Source of the DNA: Hofstenia miamia | Lineage: Eukaryota > Xenacoelomorpha > Acoela > Hofsteniidae | Reading direction: 5' to 3' | Assembly: GCA_900660155.1 (NCBI GenBank) | Contig: CABFPE010000006.1 | Location: 388,546-452,545, forward strand | Length of the DNA stretch: 64,000 nt | Shown: positions 19,388-32,885 of the stretch, in pieces | Layout: every line of letters begins with the position of its first letter | Numbering within the stretch: position 1 is the first letter of the stretch | Position numbers and translations under genes: made by a program | Notes under the pieces: generated by a model | Databases searched by the model: none | What the model saw: only the letters and a program-made list of their open reading frames with translations | Told to the model about the DNA's origin: nothing

Positions 19388-20233
19388 ATACCAAATTGAC
19401 TTTGAAGCCTTCCAACGTTCTTTTAGATTTCTTGGGTGATTCTTCAGAACCTAACCTTTCACACTAGCAAACAATAATCCAAAGAAAGTTAAATAACGCA
19501 CATGAACTGGCAATTCAGGAAGAAGTGGCACCCCCATGTCTTTCATAAAATGTCTAGCAATCTTCGCAATGTGTACAAGAGCACTTTCTAGGTGAAAAAA
19601 TTTGGCTTCTCTGATTGCTCAAGGTTGTGCATGTAGTTCCCCGCATTAAGATTTATTTCCAACCGAACAGGTTTCTAGTACTATCACTTCTGATGACGCT
19701 CAAACCATTAACAAAAAAACCAACAATCTTGTTAGTGTTATTGGTATATTAAGGTTAAACGAGATTTTTTGTTGGAGGTTGTCTCACATATATCGTTTTA
19801 CTGATTATAAAGCTCAATATTTGCTTCATCTGATAAACTAATGCGTTGAAATTCTATCATCGAGATCTGACACTGTTATTTGCAAAATGACATCATTCGT
19901 TTTGCTGTGATTCTCTTAAAAATGCTTGATTTACTGCCAAACTACCACCCAGATTAAATATATTTAAAAAACTTACACTGGACGGAGGGTGTCTAAATTA
20001 TATAGAGCCCCTTGACTGAACACATCCTAAAGAAGTTTCAGAGGTCCACTTTGAGTGAAGTTGACGGGTAATGATGTGTGGTTTGGTTTTTGACTGACCG
20101 CCAGTTTGTTTCTTGGTGAAAGCCGCCTCTCTAAGTTGTAGGCACTAATTGTTCGGGGATACCGAAGTTTTAATATCGTCAAATCACACGATATTTTGTA
20201 ATGAGTCTTGCATTGCTTTTTCAAATGAATCAC
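19388..20233 (-). pseudogene. Tc1-like transposase relic
   Basis: The minus strand starts near 20233 with a basic, helix-turn-helix-like part (LRYPRTISAYNLERRLSPRN). It then gives the first catalytic block LSDEANIEL (about 19820-19842), AGNYMHNLEQ, AKIARHFMKDMGVPLLPELP and KNHPRNLKERWKASKSIW. The last three match Tc1 (K--R-W-EDMGVPLLPWPAQSPDLNPIE and NHP-NL-ELW-AC). The SPDLNPIE block is corrupted and frames change several times. Confidence 0.75.
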
Positions 20234-20239
20234 AACCTC

Positions 20240-23200
20240 TCACTTCTCAGTAGTGAATTGTTTACTTGGAATTACACTAACAAATTGTATCAGTAGTGAA
20301 ATTAGCCCTAATATTATAGATTTATACAATTTCACAATGCAAAGAGAACTTTCTGTTAAAGGTTCCAATTTTAAATTCAATGTTCAGATGAACAAAATAT
20401 AAATAAAGAGCCTGCAATTCAAGATGTATTGCGCAATTGAAAAAAATTGTTATTATTTTGACTAACATTACGACCTCAGTTGGCTGCATTAAAGTAATAA
20501 GGCAGTTGTTTTCAACTTCACAAAAGTAACAATTTACAAATGTTGAACATTGGTTCCAACATTCAATTCGTACACTGTACTTTATTTTGAAATAAACAGG
20601 AAATTATTGAAAATGGACGTAGAAAATGTAAGAAATATAAATTTTTTTAAAATGTGAGAAATAGGAAAGACCTATTTTATTGAAAATGGATTTCCTCTCA
20701 AGGATGAATTGTGACTTGCTATAAAAAGGACAGAATTTGCAAAATACGCAGGAAACTAATACCAACCTGAGGAATTTCATGGCAATCAAAATGCAGCACA
20801 CTCAAGCAATATAGGACCACTTGGATTCCTTGTACATAACAAATGAGAGTAATACCATTTTACCACATCCAATTAACTGTAGATATTGCAAATCCATATT
20901 AATCAACAATTTGCTACATCGCCTATGATTAAGTAGGTTACATTTTAAAATATCAAATCAATGAAGTTTACATTTAATTGCCGTTTACACGATAAGTTTT
21001 TCCTGTTACGTCGTATTTTATTTATGAAGCAATGATCAGATTAACTAATTATCGATTGCGTACCTCTTTCCTGATGTCTGTTTCGTGTTTACTACATCAA
21101 TATTATTATGTAATGGGGCTTGCAAACGTTTTTATAGAAAGGGTAGTTACAGCGAGTAGTGCCGTTGGTTGATTTTAAGTTGAAATAGCCTTCTTCCTTC
21201 AAACAGACTTCCGGTTTAACTAACAAAATTCTTAAGGGATTCTTACTTTGTGTTCGCACCATAGAAATTATTTATGAAAAAATCACTGAGGATCAATTTC
21301 GGCAATTTTACGAATGACTTAGGAATAAAAAATATTACAAAATGGTGAAGATTGAGCAGTATTTTACAACATTTTTCGATTATTTTTATCCAACGATTTA
21401 ACTCACTCATTTCAAATGCTTAGATATGTTAGTTATTCATCCTGTTTCATTTTAATACCTTGCTTTAAATGCTACTAGTTTAGATACCATACCTACAAAA
21501 TATCCGACTTAACTCTTACCATAGTCATTATTATTTATTAGATGCCGGCTCTTACACATGAGTTTGAGAAAAAGCTAAGAATGTAAACTTGATATTAAGA
21601 GAATCGCGAGGCTAAAACTTGTCATAGGATGTACTGTTCGCATTATTGGTTTTGTGAGCGGTTAATCCTCCATTATTTCATTTATTGATGACTCATGAAC
21701 AAAATGACAACACATGGGTATCCAAGAGGAATGAGTATATCATTTAAGAAGAAATCTAAGCGTTAACCCAACGTTCCCATTCATGGAGACATTACAAAAG
21801 AAAAACAGATGATGTTTATCAATCACAGAAATCGATGTAACCGATGTTGAAGAAACAATCACACTGAGATTTTCTCAAGACACTAATAGAACAACGGATA
21901 GTGAAAAGACATGTTTTAACTTTAATAGAAAGCAAGTTCTCTAAATGCCTTACTATTAGCATTTGTCAAAATTATTAATACATTAAAAATGTCTTATTTA
22001 TACCCATGAATATGCAGATTTGCACCAAAATTAGTATCAATGTACCTTATAAATATACACTATAATAAATATGTCTTAATAGATGCCATGAAAACATGAT
22101 TCCTCATCATCTAATTACATAACTCCAACCAATTGCGGATGAAAGTGGTAAAACTTTAATAAATTAAATTTTAAGAGATGTCTAAGAACTACGTATGCAA
22201 AAAACTTGAAATTTTTCAACAATATTAATAAAAAATAAAATAATGGGTCGCAGTGTTTAATTTATGAACCAAAAGACTCAACCATAATCAACATTTCAAT
22301 GGTCTCGAAGTAAAAACCTATTGAAAGCATTACGTTTACCTAACATTAAGCCTTCCAGGAGTTTAGGAGCTATAAAAATCACAATGATTAAAATTGAAAT
22401 AAAATTTTTCATAATATTTAGCAACAACCATGTACACGGGAAACGAACATGTCAATCTCTGAATTAAGCTTTTAAAATAAGCACTCTTGGAATTTAATCG
22501 CAAGAAATACAGTTAAACGGTTTTCATATCAAGAATCATTTTCTTTGTTAGAATAGAAAGGAAAATTAGGGAGGCAATTAAATATTAAAATTGCACACCT
22601 GTTTGGTGATATTTATTTAGGAAAATTGAATGGCGAAATAACTCGATCCATTTAAATATAGCTGCTTTGTTACACAAGACAAAAGAAAATTATAATAATA
22701 GTAGTAGACAAAGAATGTCTGCAACGGAATCAATCAATTCAAACGTCGATCTGAACATACCTGCAACTACATGTCTAGAATTTGTGACTATGCCTTAGAA
22801 TCATCTGCAATCGATTACTTGAATGAATGGCATTCCACACACTGTAAATAGTAGAAATACAAAACATTGACATGGCCAAGCAGTAATTTGCAGAAGAGAA
22901 TGGTCTTTAGATTATTAATGATGTGGAAATCGCCATGCAAAAAAAGCATTCTAACTGAACAAATATCATTTGAAGGATCTCTAAGACCTGGATAGGCCTG
23001 AAAATCTTAACATGTAGAAAAAATAAAATATCAATAATCTTCAAACTAAGTAATAAATTATAAACGCAAAACTTTAGTATTTATGTTCAAGTGCATTTTG
23101 ATTAGTCAAATTTTTTGATGTGTTGAGTGCTCAGCAACCAATAAACAAATAAGTATTCATAAAGCAGCTAAAATTGCTAGAACATGAGTATGAATATAAG

Positions 23201-25715
23201 AGTTAGACAAAAAATAAGACTGTAAAGAAAATTGATTAGCTAGTATATATAAAATATCCAATCAAATTGGATAACGTTCTTAAAAAGTAAGTCCAATATT
23301 GATTTCGGGCTTAATTTCAATTTTTATGCTTACGGTATTTGTTTTGTTTAACACTAAACTGCTTCAAGCAACTATAAAATTGCAGAATTTATTTTACACT
23401 TTTCGATCAATTTTGTTGAAACCTGCTGCGAAGTTTGGATATAGACGTATCCATAGGTGCTTCCATTTAATGGTGATGGTGAATAGTTATACGAAATTTT
23501 TTTTGATGTGCCTGCAAAAGACTAACCGTTTTCAATGAAAAATCCGAATTTTAAAAAACCTTCAAATTTTTCGCAAACCTAATAAAGGTTCAGGTAATAA
23601 CAAGATGAAAAAAATCATTTTCTGTAAATGGATCATCCAAGCTCCATTCAAGTGTGCTTCACAAAGTTTAATGTCGTGGCGCCTTTATCCTCTGTCTTTC
23701 AGATTTTAAATCCTGCTATCATCTCTTTACACCCACATGCTCCACCCACTAACTTCCACTGAAGTCAAAAGAAATTTCTCGAAATATCAAAAATGACTAA
23801 CCAAGTTGCGAGAAATAATGACATTTGAGCATATTAAAAAATATTTAGAGTAATAAATTTACTTGTTGTCAAGCGAGAGACATTTTTTAATAATCACTTT
23901 AAAAACAATATTTCAGCTGATACACTAGATCCTACAACATGCAATATGTTTTTAGCAAAAATTGCCAATATAGGAAGGGCAATTTGTTTTAATAACACGC
24001 CATCAATCCAAAAAGATTTTATTTCATAGTTTGATAAACTATTGTATTGTGCTACATGTCTTCAATTGACTTAAGTCGTATTTAACATCAGAGTAGATGT
24101 TCCATGTTTTTATTTGAATAATTTGTTAAAATTAGAACAATAAATATTCTTTGTAATAATTTAACCGCCTGTTGAATACTAACCTGACTGAACCGGCCCG
24201 AATTTAAAAACCGAATTAACAGGAGCGAATCTAGAACTGCTGCTTAAATAGAAAACATCAAGCCAATAAAATGTTAAGCATTTTATAGAAATTTTCTTAA
24301 ACTATGTTAGCTCCCTCCTAGAACTTCGGAAGGATTTCAATTTTGAAAAATAATTAAACTATTCATTATATTCAAAAATTCTTCTGTGTGATACAGTTCT
24401 GAATGTCTCCTAAAAAGTTTTCACTTGCTAATCAATCATAAGATTCTGGTCACATTTTTCTCCATACAGTATCCTCTCGTATGATATAATCATAAATTAG
24501 AATCCCCTAAGTAGAAAGAATGGGTAGGGTCTGGAAACTATATTAAACGTACTCAAATTTGTATATCATAAAATTCTAAAAAGATTGTTAAAAACAATGT
24601 GCACATACTTCAAACAACAATGAATTTAATTTAATTGTAATTTGTGAGTTAGAATTGATATTGTATGTAAGATAAAGTTACATGATGTCAACAGTGACAC
24701 ATGACGTCCACAAATTAATACATTTCGCCATACAATGAATTATTCTACGTGTGCAACAGCGATTGTCGAATAGTATGTTACACTAAAGTGAATTAGCTAA
24801 TTTAAATAAAGTGAAATAAAATTAACATAAAAATTGGACAAATGAATTCGCATGGTGATAATATGACGTAATACAAGGAAATTATCCGATTTCAAAATTC
24901 AGAAAGGGCGAGTGAAATTAATAACTGCGTAAAGTGGACATCAATGTAGCTGGACTCTGCGACTCGTGATAAACAAATCTCGCGAGTAGGGTTTCAAAAT
25001 TGAGTTGGAAATCGCATTCAGATTGTCACTCAGCATACATTAAAAATATGTTGAAATTGATATAATGGCAAACGCGAGTGCTTCTGTATAATGCACTGAT
25101 ACACTAAAAAAGCTATTTGAAAGCGACTCCTATCCCAATCCTTAAAATATTTTATACATATACATATATTCATTTTTTGTACACCAATCTTTGATGTATA
25201 GCGATTACTGAATTATTTATTATTAATTAGTGAAGTACCTTATATTGCAAGGTATAAAATTAATTCCATTAATGAGCATACCCAAGACAGCATCGCTCAG
25301 AAAATTAAATGATACCAATAACTAATTATATACAAATACCTTCAGCATAAATTCTGCAATATATTTAAAAAATTTGATAAACGCGTATTTTGACAGTAAA
25401 AAATATTTCATATTGACCTCTGTTAATCATATGCGTCTATTTTTTCATACATAACGCTTACTAAAACACTATTTATTTCCCCTCACCATTTAGTTCAGTA
25501 TTAATTCACAAAGAACTAAAAATATTTTTAAATATTAGATATGGTGAATTGAATGCATTGTGCTTACAGAGTTAAGTATATAATCAGAGAGTGGTTTAAA
25601 ACTTATCCAAACTTTGAAAACGGATATTGAAAGCCTTTTTGCACAACTACCAAGCATGCTCAAGAAATCGCATATTGTAAAGCTAGTTTTGTGTGACACT
25701 TAAAATTTCAAAATG
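20240..25715. other. 5.5 kb with no recognised gene
   Basis: AT-rich sequence with only short ORFs (best 79 codons at 23299-23538, without motif). I found no splice-bounded conserved exon, RNA gene, inverted-end element or array. Probably intergenic or old decayed repeats. Confidence 0.5.
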
Positions 25716-25925
25716 GCTCATCAACAGACTTCAATGAAATAAAGCAAATACTTGATCATTATATTTTGACGACAATAGGAATACTTCATAACTAATACAT
25801 CAGCAGCAAGCACTGATTCAAAACAAGGAATTGCAAACAATTCAGCAACGGTTACTGAGCTTTACTATCTTTTCTAGGTTAATCAATGTCTCAAACACCA
25901 CATAATTCATCTCCTCAATAGCCTC
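25716..25925 (+). repeat. dispersed repeat, copy 1
   Basis: About 200 bp that align with 37757-37960. Both share ATGGCT-ATCAA-AGACTT, then AATACTTCATAA-TAATACA, TCAGCAGC and AATTGNAAACAATTCAGC, at perhaps 75-80 percent identity by eye. Noncoding; family unknown. Confidence 0.65.
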
Positions 25926-28900
25926 AATAGGAAACATACTTGTTCAAACAATTTCCAAAAGTTACAAGCAACTGCAAATGGTTATTTTGGTTAAACAAAG
26001 GTGGCATTGAGATTTCAAATTTCTCTTTGAATTCGCTAAAGCGAGTTATTAGATTTGAGTTTACATGATTAGAGGTGAATGTTTCATCGTCGAGGTTGAG
26101 CGAAAATGGAATTCTTGATTATCGTTTTGTCTTCTTGCATGCTTGCTAAGCCTGAACCACCTGATCATATTTATCAATGTTGACAAACAATGCTATATGA
26201 ATACATAAAAATGTATGTATCTTAAAATCTACAAAACAGCCACACATTGCAAAATAGGTTAGATAAGCCCAGGAGAATGACCTATAATAGATTCAAAAAA
26301 CACATGTTATTGAAGAACGCGTATTTAAATGCAAGGAAGAAATTTAGTTAACTTGAAAATTTTTATGAACATTCCTTTTAAAATAACTGTTGCATAAGAC
26401 GTAGTTTAAACAACATTTGCGTTTCCCCTTTAAAAAACTTTTAGAAAAAAATCGACATATTTTTTCAAATTGTACAAACTAGTGGATTTATATTAAAAAA
26501 TTACTATATGCTTGTTTCTAAATCTAAATTTTAGCAAAAAATACCAAGAATACCAAAATTAAAACATTAAGCATGTTCTTCACTTGAGTCTGTCTTGACT
26601 ACAAGCAACAGGTATAGTGATCTTCAATTAAGGTGATAATCGAATTTGTATATTAAAAATTTTGCATTTTTACACGATGTTTTCCTTTGAAAAATTATTC
26701 TATATTACATCACTTTAAAGTAATAATTGTATCTCTATCACATTTCCAAAAATTAAAAGTTGTGAAAAGTGGTCCCCCCTTAAGATCCATTCAAATCTCT
26801 ACAATAAAAAAGATAACTTTTGCATTAAAATTCAACCAAGTTTTATTGCAAAAGCGTTATTAAAAAATTGTACATGAAGAATATCGATTTTAAATAACAA
26901 TCGAAATGAAAACAGTGCTTTTTCAAGCATATCCGAAGCACTATTTAATATTTCTAAAAATAGAAAACGAATTATCAATTGAATTATCTTAAATGCAAAA
27001 TTCGAGTGCTTGTATCTCTAAACAATAGCATCAAGCAAATCTCTTAGGATAAAAACAATTACTTTAAAGAGGATAGCAATTGCAAGTACTTATTCCTAAA
27101 AATAACGTTAAAATTTGTACAAAATTAAAACAATGTCAAATGATTGGACAGGACAAATTTTCAGTCTCCCACTAACATTTTTATTACAAAATCCGACTTA
27201 ACTCGTTTTCCCTAAATTAACTTAGTCTACGTTACAAAGCAATCTAAGTTCGAGGTTGACTTCTTAAAAAATAGGTCTGTTAATAATTTTCCAGTGCGAA
27301 TGCTTAACTTATAGGTAGCCATTCTAATATATGCTTGGCTCTTTCGCTTCATATTGTTCATACTTAACTTGCTGTTATAAACAAAATAAAATGTCTCTGA
27401 AACTGTTATTGTGCGTTATGTAACATTAATGCAAGATTTATAGCACCGATCACAATTAAGAATAGTTAATCAATTGAGTACAGTGACGTCAACCAAATGA
27501 AATGTTCTTCCGTAGTAACGACTAAATTACATACTTAATGAACTAAGACATAACTTGAAGTAAACTGCATACATAGTATCAGGGCAGCAAGATAACCCCC
27601 CAAATATTAAAGGAAATATAAAATAAGTAAGTCTCAACAATGCTAGTGATCGTGTAAAAAATGAAAGAAATTACGATCAAAGAAAAGCTTCTTAAAATAG
27701 TAGAAGTGTAGAGAGGAAGAGGTTGTCTTGCCCCCTTATCGAGCGGCCATGCTTAGTCAAGCCCATTTTTTCAATGCCAGTTTACTTCAGATTTGAATGC
27801 CCGGGCTGGTTCAACAGTGACGATGCTGCTGAAAAGAGATAATAAATAAATATTTAACACAAGTAGTACTGCAGTGTAAGTAACGAATGTCGCATTACAT
27901 TCGAAATCAAAGCCTGCTTAATCAACCGCAATTAGATTGTATTTTAAAACATGGTAAAAAATGTTTACTCAAAGTATGATGCTGAATATGTGAATAATTA
28001 TGAGGTGATAACACAACACTATGAGATTTGACGATTTTGGAGAATACACAAGTTTTCAAAAACGATACTAAATCATTGGTGATAAAAGTATTTGTGAAAA
28101 AAAATTCAAATCATGCAATTATTGATTCGTATTACAGTGTGACAACGATATATTTCAGCCGTTTCTTAGCTCTCTCAATTAGGGAATTCTAACCTTCCCA
28201 CGGGGCCATGTTAATATAATCAATTGATGCTCCAATTTTAATTAGTGAACAATCCATTAATAAAAATGAAAAAGCAAGTATTTAAAAACTACAAATTAAT
28301 TTACGAAAAAATTTAAAAGAAAAAGGAAATAGGTTATAGAGTTATCTAAAAATATAATTATTAAACTTTAGAAATTGACGAATACTCAATGCACTTTCTT
28401 AATTCAATTACTTTATAATGAATAGTATAGAAATATTTCTCGCATAAAAGAATTCTTATATAAAACAACATTCTTAATCCTGAGTAAAGCATCTATTTCA
28501 CTGATCAACAGCAAAATGGTCCTAACTTGATTTAGACAGTTAGTGATATAAATTTGTATAAATATGATCCTAATATTGTGATATTTCATTAAGTAAACTT
28601 CTAGTTTTCTCAAAATTATGTTGATAAAATCACACAATCTCGTTTTAATGTCGAATGATTAAGGTTCAACAGGACTTAAAATTACCTCTTTTAAGAAAAC
28701 TATAATCTCAATTCCATATGAAGACAAATGACGAAAAAATAAAAATATTGGTAATTTTTATTGCACTAAATTCTCTATATCACATTTTAAATATGGGGGA
28801 AAATGTCAAGCTTACTAAAACTTGGAGTAATACAAGAAACCTGAGAACAGATTTGGATTTAGGTCATTGCTTTCAGTAGGAATCACCTATTTTTTCATCA

Positions 28901-29309
28901 GAAAAATAAAAATTGCTTTTTTGTTCGCCAGTGTTGTTTATTATTCACAATCGAAATTGTTTTCTACACAAGGGGTCCAAAAAGTTCCGCATATGTGCAA
29001 CAAATTACTTGTCATCGGCTTCCATTGGAAGAATTTGTAAACCAATCATCCACATAGAATATGATAGCTTTTGGAACCCAAGTTTTGATCAGCACAAACT
29101 TGAGATAAATTTTGGAAGAGATGTACTGTAAAAACTTCGTGCAATTCGCCTAATTATCGCCGCAAACCCATTCACGATCAACGAATAATAATCAGAATCA
29201 TGCCATTCTGGGTTTAAAGAAAGAAAATGTACATTTTTAAATTATAAATTATTCAATTGAATAGTTGAGGATGAACCGCTTTTAAAAGGCCTGTTTTTAG
29301 ATAAAGAAT
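25926..29309. other. no gene seen
   Basis: AT-rich, short unrelated ORFs only (for example 28413-28637 minus and 28913-29131 plus), without recognisable motifs. Confidence 0.5.
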
Positions 29310-29582
29310 CAGGCGCGTACCTAGCAATTTATATGGGGGGGTCGGATTTTTCTGAAAAGGGCATTTCTATTCTTTTTTTACAAAAAATGAAAAAGTTGTT
29401 TTTTAGTGATGTGCATATTAACAATCATGGTTCACTAATGTAATACATATAATATAAAATATGAAAATTTTATAACACCACGCACGTGGAATAACAAATA
29501 TGGTTTACCATATGTAACTTTAATTCCAAAAAGGGCATGTCATCTAAAAAGGGGGGTCGTTGGGCCCCTAGGTACGCGCCTG
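29310..29582. mobile_element. MITE family CAGGCGCGTACCTAG, copy 1
   Basis: A 15-bp inverted end CAGGCGCGTACCTAG at both sides, 273 bp, G-runs just inside each end (GGGGGG). Noncoding. The right part and 261 bp beyond it are the same as at 36965-37498. Confidence 0.85.
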
Positions 29583-29843
29583 CGAATTACATAAAGCTAC
29601 AATAAAAACGACATTTCAGAAAACACATCCTTAGGACGCATAAAATAAAATATATGACCAATTTTACATACTAAAGGATACTTCTAAAATCTCATTTGTC
29701 GAAAAAATGCTTCGCAATTTTTGCAGAAAGTGATAATTCTCTTTCTATTCACAGCAATACTATATTGTTTAGAGAAGAATATGGATCACCAATAACTATA
29801 TATATAGATCAAGTAATAAAAAAACTCATTTAGCCTCCGTATG
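29310..29843 (+). repeat. contig end duplicated at 36965-37498
   Basis: From about 29430 to the gap the sequence matches 37085-37498 with no difference that I noticed. The first 120 bp of the MITE differ at several sites and the left flanks are unrelated. The sequence stops at N exactly where copy two enters another inverted-end element (37499). Confidence 0.85.
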
Positions 29844-30843
29844 NNNNNNNNNNNNNNNNNNNNNNNNNNNNNNNNNNNNNNNNNNNNNNNNNNNNNNNNN
29901 NNNNNNNNNNNNNNNNNNNNNNNNNNNNNNNNNNNNNNNNNNNNNNNNNNNNNNNNNNNNNNNNNNNNNNNNNNNNNNNNNNNNNNNNNNNNNNNNNNNN
30001 NNNNNNNNNNNNNNNNNNNNNNNNNNNNNNNNNNNNNNNNNNNNNNNNNNNNNNNNNNNNNNNNNNNNNNNNNNNNNNNNNNNNNNNNNNNNNNNNNNNN
30101 NNNNNNNNNNNNNNNNNNNNNNNNNNNNNNNNNNNNNNNNNNNNNNNNNNNNNNNNNNNNNNNNNNNNNNNNNNNNNNNNNNNNNNNNNNNNNNNNNNNN
30201 NNNNNNNNNNNNNNNNNNNNNNNNNNNNNNNNNNNNNNNNNNNNNNNNNNNNNNNNNNNNNNNNNNNNNNNNNNNNNNNNNNNNNNNNNNNNNNNNNNNN
30301 NNNNNNNNNNNNNNNNNNNNNNNNNNNNNNNNNNNNNNNNNNNNNNNNNNNNNNNNNNNNNNNNNNNNNNNNNNNNNNNNNNNNNNNNNNNNNNNNNNNN
30401 NNNNNNNNNNNNNNNNNNNNNNNNNNNNNNNNNNNNNNNNNNNNNNNNNNNNNNNNNNNNNNNNNNNNNNNNNNNNNNNNNNNNNNNNNNNNNNNNNNNN
30501 NNNNNNNNNNNNNNNNNNNNNNNNNNNNNNNNNNNNNNNNNNNNNNNNNNNNNNNNNNNNNNNNNNNNNNNNNNNNNNNNNNNNNNNNNNNNNNNNNNNN
30601 NNNNNNNNNNNNNNNNNNNNNNNNNNNNNNNNNNNNNNNNNNNNNNNNNNNNNNNNNNNNNNNNNNNNNNNNNNNNNNNNNNNNNNNNNNNNNNNNNNNN
30701 NNNNNNNNNNNNNNNNNNNNNNNNNNNNNNNNNNNNNNNNNNNNNNNNNNNNNNNNNNNNNNNNNNNNNNNNNNNNNNNNNNNNNNNNNNNNNNNNNNNN
30801 NNNNNNNNNNNNNNNNNNNNNNNNNNNNNNNNNNNNNNNNNNN
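29844..30843. other. assembly gap of exactly 1000 N
   Basis: A round-number gap, probably a scaffold spacer of unknown true size. Apparent long ORFs through it are meaningless. Confidence 0.98.
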
Positions 30844-30851
30844 TAATACAC

Positions 30852-31000
30852 TGGATGCGACACTGATATCAAGTTTAGGCCATCAAGTACATAAATTGCC
30901 ACTTTGATCCAATCACAATGATTGCGTTCCTCTTACGTAAGCGCCACCACTTACGCTCATTGGTTGATTTCGGCCTAAACTTGAAACAGTGTCGCATCCA
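30852..31000. mobile_element. 149-bp MITE, TIR TGGATGCGACACTG
   Basis: The left end TGGATGCGACACTG then AAGTTTAGGCC is mirrored at 30972-31000 by GGCCTAAACTTG then CAGTGTCGCATCCA. Inside is a near-palindromic CTTACGTAAGCGCC segment. No clear target duplication is seen, perhaps because the left flank is cut by the gap. Confidence 0.75.
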
Positions 31001-31023
31001 TTTATAATCGCGTAATCCCCGCC

Positions 31024-31688
31024 CAGGGTCAATGGATTTAAATTAATATGATTTAAATCAAACAAAAATCAAATAAATCAGGCAGCCAATTTCCCATAAC
31101 TGAATTGGCGACTTTATCCACTAAGGCGATTTCACATGATAAAGCAAAGCTTTAAATCAAATACTTACATAAATAACACACAATAAGGATTTTTGATTTT
31201 TCTTACTTAACCCTTCAATTTTTGCTTTTTTTGTTTATTAATTAATTTCATTTACTATATTGATAGATTATTTGCATTTTAATGGACAACAAAGCTGTCT
31301 CATTCTGTATATCACAAACTATAAGTTTTAAAAACAAGAAAAAACACAGAAAATTTTGGACTAAATCATGAATTTCCAAGTCTTAACAATCTAAATGAGT
31401 TATAAATTGCTTACTGCTGCAGCTTACAAGTCAGCAATTTGAACACCTGATTTCTATGTGTTTGATCAAAATATTTTGCTCTAAGTATAGTATGGTTTTG
31501 AATATACATGTGACAAACAAGTTACGCATTCCATTATGATTAGATTAATACATTTTTAGTTCCAAATATTTTTTTGAGTTCCAGCAACTTTCTCATGGCA
31601 CATCAGATTTAAATAAAAAAATGTCATTTAAATCAAAAAATCTTATTTTATTGATTTTTTTGAAAAAATCGGATTATTCACACCCCTG
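31024..31688. mobile_element. hAT-like nonautonomous element with ATTTAAATC ends
   Basis: Both ends begin CAGGG (31024; reversed at 31688 as CAGGGGTGTGAATAATCC), followed by repeated GATTTAAATC and AATCGGATT motifs. Noncoding, 665 bp. A short related patch lies at 58045-58140. The end sequence suggests hAT, but no 8-bp duplication is evident. Confidence 0.45.
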
Positions 31689-32013
31689 GAATGATCTAAT
31701 TAGTATTTCAGAAAAGAATGATTAAAGTAATGTACAAAGGAGGCAGCTGAACTCTTTTATTAATATTGTTTGTTTTACATATAATCAAGGCTCAACATAA
31801 CAAATAATTTGAAGTAAATTGATTGAACATTTCTTGTCAAAATGAAAAATGTTGTCATTGATTTTTTCAAACACATAATAAAACAAGGTGATAAGATGTG
31901 TATATATTTATATCAAAATAAACATCTGAAGATTTTTTAGATGCCCATTCGGAAATAAAAGTGAATTTGCTTTTCAGATGATGGATCCTGAACCTCAACT
32001 ATCTAATAGAATC

Positions 32014-32226
32014 AGGGGTGTACGTAAGATTTTCTAACGGGTCGACATCTCAGTCATGTCCAAGCGGTGTGAAGCCTCGCGAAAAATTTTAAATATACTG
32101 AATAAATAGTTTTTAACTTTTTTAATATTTTGCAGAACATTGTTTTGATTTAGCCAATCAAAATTAATTTTGAAAACCTGACAAGGGACGTTCCACCATG
32201 CTCTCTTTTTTGCGTACACCACTGAA
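32014..32226. mobile_element. MITE, TIR CAGNGGTGTACG
   Basis: Inverted ends CAGGGGTGTACGTAAGA and, from the right, CAGTGGTGTACGCAAAA. The flanking base triplet AAT occurs on both sides. The interior shares about 150 bp with the shorter copy at 17627-17814. Noncoding. Confidence 0.65.
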
Positions 32227-32439
32227 TATAATGTATATTCTTTTTTCTACCAAATTCCTAAAAATATGAGCATTTCTTGATATTTCTATAGGATTGCGTT
32301 TAACATATTCTAGAATCAAATCTGAAATTGAACGAAAATTCAATATCAAAATTTGGTATAACGATTTCTGTAAATTTTCAACTTTCCTTATAATGTTTTC
32401 GCCGCGCAATCCATACAATTAAACATTAGAACGAATTGG

Positions 32440-32885
32440 GGGCTAGCAGCTGTTTGACCCAACACTTTTAAATCAGTTGAAGTAGACTAGTTTCTTTTCT
32501 TACAAATAAGATGTAGCGTTTGAGAACATTTTGGAACCGTTTTCTCGATATAACTCTCGAAATTCATAGTATTGGTAATGATTAGTCCAAATACACGTAG
32601 TTGAGTATCATTTTTCCCTGCAATTGCGTGACCTGGCCTAGCAGGGGAAATTCAATTTCTTGAGTGCGTATCTGGTAAACATCGATCTTTAACTTGTTTG
32701 ACTACATTGGCGGGGTAATCGTTTCCAACATCTCCACCAACAACACAGGTTACATCATCAGCAAATTTAAAAATGAAGAAAAACTACCAAAACCAGATAA
32801 ATCGTTGTAGAACAATTTGAACAGAGCAGGCTCTAAGTCCATACCTTCCGGGGCTTCTAGTTTTGTGGTCATTATTGATTATATT
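32440..32885 (-). pseudogene. LINE reverse-transcriptase fragment
   Basis: The minus strand reads APEGMDLEPALFKLFYNDL (family GVPQGSVLGPLLF--YINDL), then KFADDVTCVVGGDVGN with the catalytic FADD at 32754-32765, then NDYPANVVKQ and, in another frame, a FGLIITNTMNFESYI stretch (thumb-side strand). This is the palm of a CR1/Rex-type non-LTR RT. It is interrupted and has no endonuclease in view. Confidence 0.7.

Noticed and set aside
29826-30902. Open frames of more than 340 codons on both strands
   Set aside because: Almost entirely the 1000-N gap.
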